Program-made: the position numbers and the translations under genes
Origin: Fontibacter flavus
GTDB lineage: Bacteria > Bacteroidota > Bacteroidia > Cytophagales > Cyclobacteriaceae
Assembly: GCF_042432905.1 (NCBI RefSeq)
Contig: NZ_JBHLWI010000090.1
Coordinates: forward strand, 51,958-115,957
DNA length: 64,000 nt
Direction: 5' to 3'
Shown here: one piece after another, positions 17,098-26,892 of the stretch
How the letters are laid out: every line of letters starts with the position of its first letter
Numbering within the stretch: the first letter of the stretch is position 1
Notes under the pieces: generated by a model
The model's input: only the letters and a program-made list of their open reading frames with translations
Told to the model about the DNA's origin: nothing
Databases searched by the model: none

Positions 17098-18578
17098 ACT
17101 GCCAACTCTTTTTTAATCTCGTTCATTTCTTCCTCAGTGTAGTAGGTTAAACCAAATTTAAAGTAACCGAACAAGACGGTCATAAAAGGAGAAATGATAT
17201 TAAAAAAACAATAAGGTGCATAAGTCAATGTTGCTACTCCCAATACTGAGGCCTGAGTTGCTCCACAAGTATTCCATGGTATCAAAACGGATGTTACCGT
17301 AGCACTGTCTTCCAAGGTCCGACTGAGGTTTTCACCTTTCAACCCTCTTTTCCGATAAATATCAGCATACATTCTTCCAGGTACCAAGATGGCCAAATAT
17401 TGATCGGATGTCGTTACATTGAAAAACACACAGGTAGCAGCTGTGGAAGCAATTAGGGATCCTACAGAATGCACTTTTTCGATTATGGCTTCTGCCAAGA
17501 CCCTCAGCATACCACTTTCTTCCATAATTCCTCCAAAAATCATCGCACATACAATCAGCCAGATAGTGTTCAACATCCCTGACATTCCTCCGGTCACCAA
17601 TAGCTCATTGACTACTTCATTATCTGTATGGATACTGATTTCCCCATATAAAGCCATCATCACTGCCTTATAGGATTCATAAGTATACGAAACACCTATT
17701 TCATTGGCTATAAGTCCAATAACCTGTGGCTGGAATATCACTGCAAACACCCCTCCCAAAAGTGCTCCTGCAAGAAGGGCCGGAACGGCAGGGATTTTTT
17801 TAACGATCATCACCAAAACCAAAACCGGTACAATAAATAACCAACCGTTAATATTAAAGTTATCGAGTATGACAGCTGATATCTCCTCCACCTGACTGAC
17901 AGAACCTTCTGCTCCTGTGGTTAAGCCTATGACCCCAAAAATTACCAATGTAATCAAAATAGAAGGCACTGTTGTCTTGGTCATATGCCTGATATGCGTA
18001 AAAAGGTCAGTACCTGCCATTGCAGGGGCCAAGTTGGTCGTATCAGACAAAGGGGACATCTTATCCCCAAAATATGCACCTGAGATAATCGCACCGGCTA
18101 TAATACCTTCACTAAAACCCAATGCTTTACCGATTCCCAATAAGGCAACTCCTACTGTAGCGACAGTTGTCCAGCTACTCCCTGTTGCTACGGAAACTAT
18201 AGCACTGACGATACAGGCGGCAATCAGAAAAATAGTTGGATTTAAAATCTGAAGACCGTAATAAATCATCGCCGGAACAATGCCGCTCAATAACCAAGTA
18301 CCTGCCAATGCACCAATCAACAACAAAATCAAAATACTGGACATGGCCGAAGAAATACTATTGACAATACCATCCTGAAGATTTTCCCATTTGATTTTCA
18401 ACCGGAAAATGGCCACCAAACCTGCTACTGCAGATGAAATCACCAAAACCATTTGATTGGAACCTGATAAGCCATCAGTTCCAAAAATCCATATATTAAT
18501 TACGAGTAAAACAATTAAAAATAGAATCGGGAATACTGCTTCTAATAGAGTGGGTTGTCTTCGACTTGCTGCCATCAA
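17094..18578 (-). CDS. nhaC: Na+/H+ antiporter, NhaC family
   Basis: 494 residues with about 11-12 transmembrane segments. NhaC-type signatures include SGAYFGDKMSPLSDTTNLAPA in the first half and TTSDQYLAILVPGRMY plus IPWNTCGATQASVLGV in the second, which form the conserved ion-site loops of the family. It exports Na+ in exchange for protons at the inner membrane, fitting a marine or saline-habitat organism. First gene of a unit with the DEDD exonuclease (4-bp overlap). No regulatory site was recognised in the 58-bp upstream spacer. Confidence 0.93.
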   Translation of the reverse strand: MMAASRRQPTLLEAVFPILFLIVLLVINIWIFGTDGLSGSNQMVLVISSAVAGLVAIFRLKIKWENLQDGIVNSISSAMSSILILLLIGALAGTWLLSGIVPAMIYYGLQILNPTIFLIAACIVSAIVSVATGSSWTTVATVGVALLGIGKALGFSEGIIAGAIISGAYFGDKMSPLSDTTNLAPAMAGTDLFTHIRHMTKTTVPSILITLVIFGVIGLTTGAEGSVSQVEEISAVILDNFNINGWLFIVPVLVLVMIVKKIPAVPALLAGALLGGVFAVIFQPQVIGLIANEIGVSYTYESYKAVMMALYGEISIHTDNEVVNELLVTGGMSGMLNTIWLIVCAMIFGGIMEESGMLRVLAEAIIEKVHSVGSLIASTAATCVFFNVTTSDQYLAILVPGRMYADIYRKRGLKGENLSRTLEDSATVTSVLIPWNTCGATQASVLGVATLTYAPYCFFNIISPFMTVLFGYFKFGLTYYTEEEMNEIKKELAV

Positions 18579-18636
18579 ATATTTTTCGAAAGATTTTAAA
18601 ATCTGAAATTAATAAAATTTTACAATATCACATTCA

Positions 18637-19749
18637 TTAAAAGAGTTTTACCAACGCTCCGGCAGTATCCCAACCTATGGCCACACCCATTCCTCCTAGC
18701 CTTACAGCCAAAACAACATCTTCCGAAACCTTTTCAAGTATCGGTCGCTTATCGGGCCCAAAAGCCATAATACCAGACCATTCCATCTCAATCTTGGGAG
18801 AATATCCAGGAAAAATAACGTCTTCCATAATAGAAACCAGGTAGTCCTTTATCTTGGGATTCACGCCAAATTCGGTTGTATTTTCAGCTTTAAAATCCTG
18901 ATTTCTTCCACCTCCTAACAACAACCTGTTATCAATGTTTCGGAAATATACATATCCCTTATCATAATGAAAGGAACCCTGCCATGGTATTGCAAATGGC
19001 AAAGTCTCCGTCATAAATACCAAGCCCCTTCCAGGACTGATATCCATTTCAGGAAAGAGGCTTTTTGTAAAAGCATTGGTGCATATCGCTATTTTTCCCC
19101 CTTTAAAGGTTATCCGACCTCCATTATTGCCAGATAAGACCAAAACTTCCTTTTGGGCAAGATCCAATTTTTCAACATTTGCTCCGGTAAGGATCTTCAC
19201 ACCCAGTTCTCCGCACATGGTCCATAGTGCATTTAGAAAGCTGCCAGTGTTCAACTCTCCTTCAAATTTATTTTTGACCACGGTTTTTACCTTGGGCCCA
19301 AACCCCAGATCTTTTTTAAAAATTTCAAAGACAGGCTTCTTAAAAATTGGTTCCAGGATACTGTTTACCCTATCCATATTGTCCAGCTGAAAAAGCTCAT
19401 TTTCTGTGATCAGTTCAAATCCACCAAATGGTTGATATCCCAAAACTGAATCCCCAAAAACTTCCCGAATAGCATTCAATCCTCTATACCTCTTTTCAAC
19501 CAAAGAAAGGACTTCCCCTTCATCCAAAACCTCCAAATCATCGAGAATTTCGGTTAGACTGCCAAAGCATGCAAAACCGGCATTCTTCGTACTGGCTCCT
19601 GTTGGAAAAAGTCCTCTTTCCAATACTAAAACAGAAGCTTTTGGCTGCTTTTTCTTGTATTGAATGGCCGCAGAAAGGCCAACAATCCCGCCACCTATGA
19701 CGATGAGGTCATATTTCAGAAAATTAGTTTGCTCCCAAAAACTCAACAT
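18637..19749 (-). CDS. FAD-dependent oxidoreductase, DAO family
   Basis: A second D-amino-acid-oxidase-fold flavoprotein, distinct from the one at 6.1 kb. YDLIVIGGGIVGLSAAI is the Rossmann motif, LVLERG ends the second strand, and FPTGASTKNAGFACFG is the glycine-rich substrate loop typical of the DadA/PuuB-like group. The C-terminal part has MEWSGIMAFGPDKRPIL and RLGGMGVAIGWDTAGALV. M1 at 19776 is possible; M10 at 19749 (MLSFWEQ) leaves a more usual N-terminus and is used here. Probably oxidises a secondary or primary amine in the cytosol; substrate unknown. Confidence 0.83.
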   Translation of the reverse strand: MLSFWEQTNFLKYDLIVIGGGIVGLSAAIQYKKKQPKASVLVLERGLFPTGASTKNAGFACFGSLTEILDDLEVLDEGEVLSLVEKRYRGLNAIREVFGDSVLGYQPFGGFELITENELFQLDNMDRVNSILEPIFKKPVFEIFKKDLGFGPKVKTVVKNKFEGELNTGSFLNALWTMCGELGVKILTGANVEKLDLAQKEVLVLSGNNGGRITFKGGKIAICTNAFTKSLFPEMDISPGRGLVFMTETLPFAIPWQGSFHYDKGYVYFRNIDNRLLLGGGRNQDFKAENTTEFGVNPKIKDYLVSIMEDVIFPGYSPKIEMEWSGIMAFGPDKRPILEKVSEDVVLAVRLGGMGVAIGWDTAGALVKLF

Positions 19750-19836
19750 TGTACCATGATCTTGAAGAAATATCACGCCTATTTATTAATTTAAGGCTGA
19801 TATTCCAATATAAATCTAATCAACAGCCCAAATACG

Positions 19837-20316
19837 ATGAGAAAAATTGATGAATTGCTTTATGAATACGGATTAAGCCATCAAAATGAGACAAACAAAA
19901 CAATCCATTGGATATGTGTACCAGCTATCTTTTTCAGCATAGTGGGTCTGATTTACAGCATACCCGCAGACCCTCTTCTTAATTTATTGCCTTTTCTAGG
20001 CAGCTTTGCCAATTGGGCTACACTAACCCTGATTTTAGTGCTCTTTTATTATGTCACCTTGTCTCCTCCTCTTGCACTGGGGATGTTCTTCTTTTCGGCT
20101 ATTTGCTTGGCTATTGCTAATTTGATTTCACTTGCTTCTCCCTTCCCTCTGTGGCAGATCAGTATTTTGATTTTCGTAGTCGCCTGGATATTTCAGTTTT
20201 ATGGTCATAAAATCGAAGGGAAGAAACCGTCATTTCTTAAAGACCTTCAGTTTTTGCTAATCGGGCCTGCATGGTTGATGCATTTTATTTACAAGAAATT
20301 AGGACTGGCCTATTAA
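19837..20316 (+). CDS. Mpo1-like membrane protein (DUF962)
   Basis: 159 residues with four hydrophobic helices. The N-terminal YGLSHQNETNKTIHWICVPAI and the later FQFYGHKIEGKKPSFLKDLQFLLIGPAWL match the DUF962/YGL010w family; the His residues (H15, H24 and that in YGHKIEGKKP) correspond to the Fe2+ ligands of yeast Mpo1, a dioxygenase of 2-hydroxy fatty-acid alpha-oxidation. The activity is therefore plausible but not shown for bacteria. It lies divergent from the FAD oxidoreductase and ends before a strong terminator. Confidence 0.85.
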   Translation: MRKIDELLYEYGLSHQNETNKTIHWICVPAIFFSIVGLIYSIPADPLLNLLPFLGSFANWATLTLILVLFYYVTLSPPLALGMFFFSAICLAIANLISLASPFPLWQISILIFVVAWIFQFYGHKIEGKKPSFLKDLQFLLIGPAWLMHFIYKKLGLAY

Positions 20317-20333
20317 ACTGATATCCCTATGAC

Positions 20334-20374
20334 AATCAGCTTCTTTTAAAATCATAAAAAGAAGCTGATTCATT
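20334..20374. terminator. Intrinsic terminator after the Mpo1-like gene
   Basis: A 14-bp near-perfect stem: AATCAGCTTCTTTT at 20334-20347 pairs with AAAAGAAGCTGATT at 20357-20370, with a short A/T loop between. It lies between two plus-strand genes. Confidence 0.75.
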
Positions 20375-20420
20375 CTTCATTTTTGTGAAGTAAATATACG
20401 ATTCCATTTTCCTGATTTTT

Positions 20421-20449
20421 TTTGCCTTTAAATTGTATTTTTAACTTCG
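20421..20449 (+). promoter_or_regulatory. Probable promoter of the CPA2 antiporter gene
   Basis: TTTG (20421-20424), a 17-bp spacer and TAACTTCG (20442-20449) resemble the Bacteroidota -33/-7 pair, with one mismatch in the -7 box. The start codon is about 28 bp downstream. Confidence 0.5.
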
Positions 20450-20477
20450 TGAAATACTAATTTACTAACATGCTTAT

Positions 20478-22490
20478 ATGTTGAATTTTATTTTTGCTTC
20501 TGTAGAACTTCCAATGTTATCTGATATCGTGTGGATTTTTGGGCTGGCCACTTTGGTTATCCTGGTATTCATGCGACTCAAAATCCCCACCATTATAGGG
20601 TTTCTTTTTACTGGAGCCTTGGCAGGACCATATGGACTTTCATTGGTGCAGGCGTCCACTACGGTAGAAGTCTTATCTGAAATAGGAGTCATCCTGCTTC
20701 TTTTCGTTATTGGCATGGAGTTTTCTCTCAAAAGCCTAATGGCTATCAAAAAGGCGGTATTTATTGGAGGATCGCTGCAGGTAGTTTTCACCATTTTGTT
20801 CACTTCCCTTATCTCCTATTTTTTAGGTTTCGAATGGAATGTGGCGGTATTTATAGGCTTTTTACTTTCTCTTAGCAGTACGGCTATTGTTCTTAAACTC
20901 TTACAGGAGTCCGGACAGGTCAATACCATTTCAGGCAGGACCACCCTTGCCATCCTAATCTTTCAGGACATCGTCATTGTTCCATTGATGTTGTTTACAC
21001 CCATGCTTGCCGGGGAATCAGAAAATGTGGGCATGTCATTATTATTCATGGCTATCAAAGGTGCTTTGGTCATCGCGCTCACTTTAATCAGTGCAAAATA
21101 TTTAATCCCTAACCTATTGTATAGGATAGCAAAAACAAGAAATGAAGAGCTCTTTTTGCTCTCTATAATTGTGATTTGTTTTGCTGTCGCTTACCTTACC
21201 TCTTTATTGGGCCTCTCTCTTGGTCTAGGTGCCTTTTTGGCGGGCTTAATTATCAGTGAATCAGATTATAGTCATCATGCTACCGGCAAAATCCTTCCTT
21301 TTAGGGAAGTTTTTTTGAGTTTCTTCTTTGTCTCTGTAGGGATGTTATTCGATATAACATTCTTATTTGCCCACATCCTCCCTATTTTAGGGCTGACACT
21401 TTTAACTTTTCTCATCAAGTTTATTACTGCGAGCATTGCTGTCAGAAGTATAGGTCAGGGTTTTAAAGAGGCTTTCATAGTGGCATTTTCAATCTTCCAG
21501 GTGGGAGAGTTCTCTCTTTTGCTCGCAAAAGTAGGTGTCAGTCATGAATTACTCGACGCAGAAACCTACCAATATTTTCTTGCCATTTCCATCCTGACAA
21601 TGGCAGTAACACCATTCATTCTAAAGAAAAGAGAGGATATTTCATGTGGGATTTTGAATTTACCATTACCAAGTAGATTGAACAAAAAATTTGGAAACGA
21701 AAATATTCCAGCTCTTGAAGTAGATCAAGAGCTGAAGGATCATTTGGTAATCATCGGATATGGCCTGAATGGCAGAAACCTTTCCAAGGCTGCAAAATCA
21801 GCCAAGATCCCTTATGTCATTATAGAAATGAATCCTGCAACTGTCAGAGAAGAATCTCTGAAAGGAGAACCTATTATCTATGGGGATGCGGCAAATGACA
21901 CCGTCTTGGAACACGTCAACATCAACAAAGCCCGGGTGGCTGTAATCGCCATCTCTAATGCTGAAGCTACCAAAAGGATTATTGCGGGTATCAGGCACCA
22001 TACCCAAAACCCATTTATCATCGTCAGAACAAGGTATGTCAATGAGATGGAGGACAACCTCAAACTTGGAGCTGATGAAGTTATCCCCGAAGAATTTGAA
22101 ACTTCTATTGAGATTTTCACCAGAGTCCTGTCAAAGTACTTGATCCCTAGACATGATATAGAAGAGTTCACCAATGAAGTGAGGTCCCATAACTATGAAA
22201 TGTTCAGAATGACCACGGAGGATGCAGATGTGAAACTCAAAATAGACTTACCTGAAATTAATTTTGTCGGGATTTTGGTTGAAAGAGACAGTGGCAGATA
22301 TATCAACAAACCGCTAAAAGAAGCCGGAATAAGAGAAAATCTTGGGGTCAATATTGTTGCCATTAAAAGAGAAGGGAAAACCATCACTGAAATCAAAGCT
22401 GATGAAAAAATAAAACTTGGTGATTTGGTTTATGTGGTAGGAAGACCAGATGGACTTGAAGCCTTTGAAAAGGAAGTTGAAGTGAATTAA
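20478..22490 (+). CDS. CPA2-family cation:proton antiporter with RCK domains (KefB-like)
   Basis: A 670-residue membrane protein. Residues about 10-385 form 12-13 helices with the family motifs GFLFTGALAGPYGLS, SSTAIVLKLL, LGAFLAGLIISES and FVSVGMLFD. Then a TrkA-N (RCK) domain at about 415-530 begins HLVIIGYGLNGRNL, a GxGxxG-like nucleotide site, and a TrkA-C domain at about 575-668 closes the protein. This is the build of K+ or Na+/H+ exchangers gated by NAD(H) or other ligands. It is monocistronic, preceded by a TTTG-17-TAACTTCG promoter and followed 4 bp later by the convergent patatin-like gene. Confidence 0.92.
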   Translation: MLNFIFASVELPMLSDIVWIFGLATLVILVFMRLKIPTIIGFLFTGALAGPYGLSLVQASTTVEVLSEIGVILLLFVIGMEFSLKSLMAIKKAVFIGGSLQVVFTILFTSLISYFLGFEWNVAVFIGFLLSLSSTAIVLKLLQESGQVNTISGRTTLAILIFQDIVIVPLMLFTPMLAGESENVGMSLLFMAIKGALVIALTLISAKYLIPNLLYRIAKTRNEELFLLSIIVICFAVAYLTSLLGLSLGLGAFLAGLIISESDYSHHATGKILPFREVFLSFFFVSVGMLFDITFLFAHILPILGLTLLTFLIKFITASIAVRSIGQGFKEAFIVAFSIFQVGEFSLLLAKVGVSHELLDAETYQYFLAISILTMAVTPFILKKREDISCGILNLPLPSRLNKKFGNENIPALEVDQELKDHLVIIGYGLNGRNLSKAAKSAKIPYVIIEMNPATVREESLKGEPIIYGDAANDTVLEHVNINKARVAVIAISNAEATKRIIAGIRHHTQNPFIIVRTRYVNEMEDNLKLGADEVIPEEFETSIEIFTRVLSKYLIPRHDIEEFTNEVRSHNYEMFRMTTEDADVKLKIDLPEINFVGILVERDSGRYINKPLKEAGIRENLGVNIVAIKREGKTITEIKADEKIKLGDLVYVVGRPDGLEAFEKEVEVN

Positions 22491-22494
22491 TCAG

Positions 22495-24792
22495 TCACTC
22501 CAAAAAGTGAAAGGACTTTAGTTTGTTCAAGGACTGTCTGTTTTGGAGACTATTGATATTATCAATGATGGATTTCTTTTCCCGTGCAGTCAACCTCCAG
22601 TTGAGTGATGCCCTTTGAAGTTCCTGATCTGATGGACTGACTGCTCCTTCTTCATCCGCCAAACCTCTTTCCCGAAGATATTGAAGTGTGGAGTATTCAA
22701 ATTCAATCCTTTCTAGAGGGAATTTGAGTTTCTCCTTCATTCGGGTAAACATCACTTCATTATGCAAAGTCTGAATGTTGTCCCAATTGATATAGATATT
22801 CTTCAAGGGTGTGAAGAATTTCTGCAGTATACTTGGCGGTCGCTTCTGTTCAATTTCCGAAAATTTCTCAGAATCTCTTATTGTCAACAACAAAACTCCA
22901 GAAGTATTTTCATTAATCCAGTCTTCAAAGACGTGTATAAACTTCAAAGCATCCTGCATACCAAAATTATCCGATAAACCTGCATCCATTGTCTCCATTT
23001 GAGGCTTGGAAGGCAATTGCATATTTGGCGTAATAAAAGGGAAAGATGCACCCATACGAAGTGCACTGATAAATCTTAAGTTTCCCGGATCCTGCTCCGC
23101 AAAAAAACGTTGAAAATCCACTCCTTGGCTTTTTTCATTAAATCCCTCCAATCTTTCAAGCGAAACATTAAAGTAGGAAATGGAAAATGGGGAAATATAA
23201 AGCTTCCTGCCGTCATTTGTAATCAATGGGGTAACGGGCAACATTGGGATTTTAGATTCCATTTCAGGCATCTTATAGTCCTTTATGGGCTTATCCAGAA
23301 CCCCTTTGGTGTTGATGTTTAACTGACTTTCAAAAGCATGTCCCCTATCCTTGAGGTATTTCCTGCCATTATATTCGAAATATTGATTCCGGATCAAAAG
23401 GTCATTGACCAACAGTGTGAAAATGATCGGGTTCAAATTATCCGATGATATCTGATCCAAATATTCATCACTCCTCACATCAACCTCAGGTTTGGTCTGA
23501 GCCTGTAAATACAGTTCCCTAAAAAAGGCAGCACCTATCAACCCCCCTGAAGCTCCTGTGATCATGTGGGTATGCTTAAAAAGTCTGCTTTCTGTAGCAT
23601 ATTCAACTTCCTGTAAAACCTTCAGCGTCCAAAGAGCAGCCCTTTGCCCCCCTCCACTAGTGGTAATGAAGACCATTTTGGGCTTTTGGTCTTCTGGGAA
23701 TTTTTCCCGCCAATTATCTAAAACTTGAAGGCTGATTTTCTTATCCAGTTCAATTGTATCTTCATGAAGTAGCAAATTCAAGCGCTCAAGGTTATAGGAA
23801 GCTTTACCAGTATCATAGTTCAACCCAAATGCTTCATGTGGCCTGTTAAACCAGTCGGTACTGGAAAGTGAATTGAAAACCAAAAGTGCAATAATCACAA
23901 CCGGAACAGTCCAACTTCTCAACCAGTATGTCAAAGCTCCTACCAGCATGCTTGCAATCGCCAATAACAATATCCCACTAGAGGCGGCAGGAATTTGAAG
24001 CACCGGGTTTTCCCTGAATAAACCCAAAAACAAAATCAGGACAATTAGTGCTGACTGAATAATCACCATATTCATATGGTTTTGGTCAAAAACGCGAAGT
24101 AATTGATGTCCTTCAAACTTCGCCAAATCCTGCCTGACCATTTTGAACCTAAATGAGATATCCAAATAGTCCAGTACCTTGTCCTTTGCTTCTTTGGATT
24201 CCTTGATGCGTTTTAGCATGTTGGCCCTGGAAATTTTGGTTCTCCTAAGCCTTTTCTCTACGTTATCAGCAAAAAGAATGAAAAAGTTTTTATTGGTAAA
24301 TCCGAAATAAATGAAAATCAGGGCAAAAGTTATCACTGAACCAATTGAAAACCCCAAGAAATACTGAATGACAATCCACTTATTGTCATGCTCATTGTCC
24401 AATTGGAACTCAAAAAAAGCATAGACAAACAAAATGTAAAAAACCAATGGAATAAGGGAATTATTAAGGCAAAACTGAAGAAACGGTCTAGGAATAACTG
24501 CCAAAAATTTGAATTTTGGACCATGCAAAATATAAGATGTCATATGAAATGACATCGTGAAAATCGCAAGGGCAACCCCCACAAGGAAAAAACTCTGAAA
24601 AGAAACCTTATTGAGGTATTCCGGATCAAGAAACAGAAAAGGAATGCCCAAAACTGTCCCAAATTTTTGAAAAATGATCAAGACCAACAATGCCCATAAA
24701 GCAAGCAGAAGTAGACTTTTCTTCAAATGAAGAAAAAATAACTGAATCGGAAAGCTGTAAAAGATTTTATCCCACATAGACATATTATTCAT
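22495..24792 (-). CDS. Patatin-like phospholipase with N-terminal membrane domain
   Basis: 765 residues. The first half has about seven to eight hydrophobic helices in two groups (residues 15-180 and 240-320) separated by a basic cytosolic stretch (RLRRTKISRANMLKRIKES). The catalytic half begins at about 360 with an oxyanion-type loop FITTSGGGQRAALW, the nucleophile motif GASGG near 414, and the dyad Asp in DAGLSDNFG near 601. The Ser-Asp dyad is thus complete. It is predicted to be an inner-membrane-anchored lipid acyl hydrolase. Large patatin proteins of this shape occur in Bacteroidota with unknown substrates. Alternative starts at M4 and M6 are possible. Confidence 0.85.
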   Translation of the reverse strand: MNNMSMWDKIFYSFPIQLFFLHLKKSLLLLALWALLVLIIFQKFGTVLGIPFLFLDPEYLNKVSFQSFFLVGVALAIFTMSFHMTSYILHGPKFKFLAVIPRPFLQFCLNNSLIPLVFYILFVYAFFEFQLDNEHDNKWIVIQYFLGFSIGSVITFALIFIYFGFTNKNFFILFADNVEKRLRRTKISRANMLKRIKESKEAKDKVLDYLDISFRFKMVRQDLAKFEGHQLLRVFDQNHMNMVIIQSALIVLILFLGLFRENPVLQIPAASSGILLLAIASMLVGALTYWLRSWTVPVVIIALLVFNSLSSTDWFNRPHEAFGLNYDTGKASYNLERLNLLLHEDTIELDKKISLQVLDNWREKFPEDQKPKMVFITTSGGGQRAALWTLKVLQEVEYATESRLFKHTHMITGASGGLIGAAFFRELYLQAQTKPEVDVRSDEYLDQISSDNLNPIIFTLLVNDLLIRNQYFEYNGRKYLKDRGHAFESQLNINTKGVLDKPIKDYKMPEMESKIPMLPVTPLITNDGRKLYISPFSISYFNVSLERLEGFNEKSQGVDFQRFFAEQDPGNLRFISALRMGASFPFITPNMQLPSKPQMETMDAGLSDNFGMQDALKFIHVFEDWINENTSGVLLLTIRDSEKFSEIEQKRPPSILQKFFTPLKNIYINWDNIQTLHNEVMFTRMKEKLKFPLERIEFEYSTLQYLRERGLADEEGAVSPSDQELQRASLNWRLTAREKKSIIDNINSLQNRQSLNKLKSFHFLE

Positions 24793-24839
24793 TCAAAATA
24801 TAGGGGATTTTTAAAAGATTTCTAAATCAGTTTTTTTCA

Positions 24840-24870
24840 TTGTGGCTTTTGTCAATATCTCTTACCTTCG
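24840..24870 (+). promoter_or_regulatory. Probable promoter of the DUF4494 gene
   Basis: TTG (24840-24842), a 20-bp spacer and TACCTTCG (24863-24870) fit the phylum's -33/-7 consensus with one mismatch. The start codon at 24895 is 24 bp downstream of the box. Confidence 0.5.
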
Positions 24871-24894
24871 CTACATCATTCTAAATTGCTAATT

Positions 24895-25500
24895 ATGAGA
24901 GTTTGGTTTTTGTGCAGGGTAAAATATGCCAAAGAAAATGAGCAGGGTCTGCTCAAAAATGTTTCTGAACAATACCTGGTAGATGCAGTATCCTTTACGG
25001 AAGCAGAAGCCAGAATATATGATATGCTTGGTTCAACTATTCGAGGGGATTTCCAAGTTACCAACATCAGCAAAAGTAATTTTGTAGATGTATTCCCATA
25101 TGATGACATCGACATATGGCATAAGTGCAAAATCACCTATGTGGTCGCTGATGCCGACAGCGGAAAGGAAAAAAAAGTCACCCAATACATGTTGGTCACC
25201 GCACATGATGTCAAAGAGGCTTATGACCGTATTCATGAAAGTTTGAACAATATGCTGGTCACATTCAGGGTTCCTGACATCACAGAAAGCCCGATCGTGG
25301 AAGTCTTCCCTTATGAAAGAGATGATGAAGAACTATTACCCCCACCCCCATCAAATCTGAAGCCCTTAAGTGAGGTTAAGGCAGAGCAGGAAAGAAGAGA
25401 AGGAATCAGGCAGGAAAATATGGAAAAATCATCCTCCATTCAGGAAGAAATACCAAAACTGGTAGAATATGAAGATGAAAATGACTCTGAAGATATTTAA
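24895..25500 (+). CDS. DUF4494 domain protein
   Basis: 201 residues from the ATG at 24895 (MRVWFLCRVKYAKENE), which fits the family start; an ATG 9 bp earlier is less likely. The DUF4494 domain covers about residues 1-145 and includes the conserved EQYLVDAVSFTEAEARIYDML and FPYDDIDIWHKCKITYVVAD. The C-terminal 55 residues are acidic and probably disordered (many E, D and P). The family is confined to Bacteroidota, is cytosolic by appearance and has no known function. The gene stands alone with its own promoter and terminator. Confidence 0.88.
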   Translation: MRVWFLCRVKYAKENEQGLLKNVSEQYLVDAVSFTEAEARIYDMLGSTIRGDFQVTNISKSNFVDVFPYDDIDIWHKCKITYVVADADSGKEKKVTQYMLVTAHDVKEAYDRIHESLNNMLVTFRVPDITESPIVEVFPYERDDEELLPPPPSNLKPLSEVKAEQERREGIRQENMEKSSSIQEEIPKLVEYEDENDSEDI

Positions 25501-25517
25501 TTGAATTCCCAATTATT

Positions 25518-25551
25518 AAAGACCTGGCAAGGATTTACCAGGTCTTTTTTT
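25518..25551 (+). terminator. Intrinsic terminator after the DUF4494 gene
   Basis: A 10-bp stem (AAAGACCTGG with CCAGGTCTTT, 10-nt loop) is followed by a run of T. The next gene, a lipoprotein, starts 195 bp further on after an AT-rich leader without other recognisable features. Confidence 0.85.
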
Positions 25552-25746
25552 ATACGCTTAGCATAATAATTGATAGATGAATGTTCAAATTAATTGATGT
25601 TCAATTGTTAAAATAAGCAAGTTGAAAGAAAGTTAGCTGAGTTTTTTTAGGAGATTTATTCTGTCTTTATCAAATTTTTCAAAAAGTTATTTTTATAACA
25701 CAAAAAAACTATATTTTTAATCAATTGATTTTTAAAATATGAAAAT

Positions 25747-26892
25747 ATGAAAAAATATTTCCTTTATTTTCTCGCACTTACAGCTTTTAATTCCTGCTCC
25801 AATCCTGAAGAACCAGTTTTAGAACCTGACCAGAAAAATTTCGAATTATTCGATTTTGAAAATGCCCAACAAAATGAGGAATTTATTCTGGGATTGGAAG
25901 TTCTTGGGGATAAGCTTTTTTTTCTACATAAAAATTACCCTGGGTTTATTGATAACCAACACAGGACTACGCCACTATGCTGTCTTACGAGTGATTTAAA
26001 CCTCCAATTTAGGCCTTCTTTCTCCGAGAATTATATCATACATCCAATTGAAAATTTAAATGGTTTTATTGTATTCCCTGTTGGCCCAGGAGAATTAAGG
26101 CCCTTAATTTTTGATGAACAACTCGGCGATGAATGGATAGGGGCCAAACTGGTATCAGGTTCCCAAAAAGAATTCTTCCATCCTGAAAAGAATTTTGACA
26201 TCAACGGAAATCACCTCATCTTAAATCTTCAAAAAGACGAGATTCATAAAATCCTGATTTTGGAAATAAATTTTGGAACCGGATTTCATCAATTGGAAGT
26301 GCTTCAAGTAATTGAATTAAGTATTTTAGATTTAGGTTTGGATCCTAATTCAAATTCAGGCTTAATTATCCAAAGCATAAAAAAGTATGAAGACCAATGG
26401 ATTGCTCACATCCGAAGTACTGAGAATGGCATTGAAGAAGGAAATTCCTACTTAATCTCCAAAGATGGTAGCACAGAAAAACTGTCTGGACCGGCAACAG
26501 GAAGTGCCAACTTCAGATTTTACGATTTCGCAAGATTAAACCCCCAAGAATACCTCATTACTGAATCACCTATTGGAAGAATTTCTTATTCTAGCTCTCC
26601 GATTTCAGAAAACAAAACCTATATAACAGAACTTAATGGACCATTAATAATAAGATCAGATGGGCAAAAAGGCTTAATCTTTATCCCTGGAACAAATGTT
26701 CTTGCTTCACTTGAAAACTTTAGGGAAAATGGAGTTTCCAGTCATCAACTGAAGGAATTAGATAGGACCGGTATTACAAATGATCAGATTTATGATGCCC
26801 AGTTCTTTGAAAATAAAGTCTACGTAGCCACTAGAAGAGGCCTTTTTGTAAAAAGCCGGGAAAATTTCTGGGAAGAGATCAGATTACCTTGA
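25747..26892 (+). CDS. Hypothetical lipoprotein
   Basis: 381 residues with a type II signal peptide: MKKYFLYFLALTAFNSC, Cys17 being the lipidation site, followed by acidic SNPEEPVLEP, which in Bacteroidota may act as a surface-export signal. The remainder is beta-rich and resembles 6-bladed propeller repeats (for example YLISKDGSTEKLSGPAT, KVYVATRRGLFVKSRENFWEEI), but no named family was recognised. The stop codon abuts that of the convergent HD-domain gene. The long AT-rich leader (25552-25746) probably contains its promoter. Confidence 0.75.
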   Translation: MKKYFLYFLALTAFNSCSNPEEPVLEPDQKNFELFDFENAQQNEEFILGLEVLGDKLFFLHKNYPGFIDNQHRTTPLCCLTSDLNLQFRPSFSENYIIHPIENLNGFIVFPVGPGELRPLIFDEQLGDEWIGAKLVSGSQKEFFHPEKNFDINGNHLILNLQKDEIHKILILEINFGTGFHQLEVLQVIELSILDLGLDPNSNSGLIIQSIKKYEDQWIAHIRSTENGIEEGNSYLISKDGSTEKLSGPATGSANFRFYDFARLNPQEYLITESPIGRISYSSSPISENKTYITELNGPLIIRSDGQKGLIFIPGTNVLASLENFRENGVSSHQLKELDRTGITNDQIYDAQFFENKVYVATRRGLFVKSRENFWEEIRLP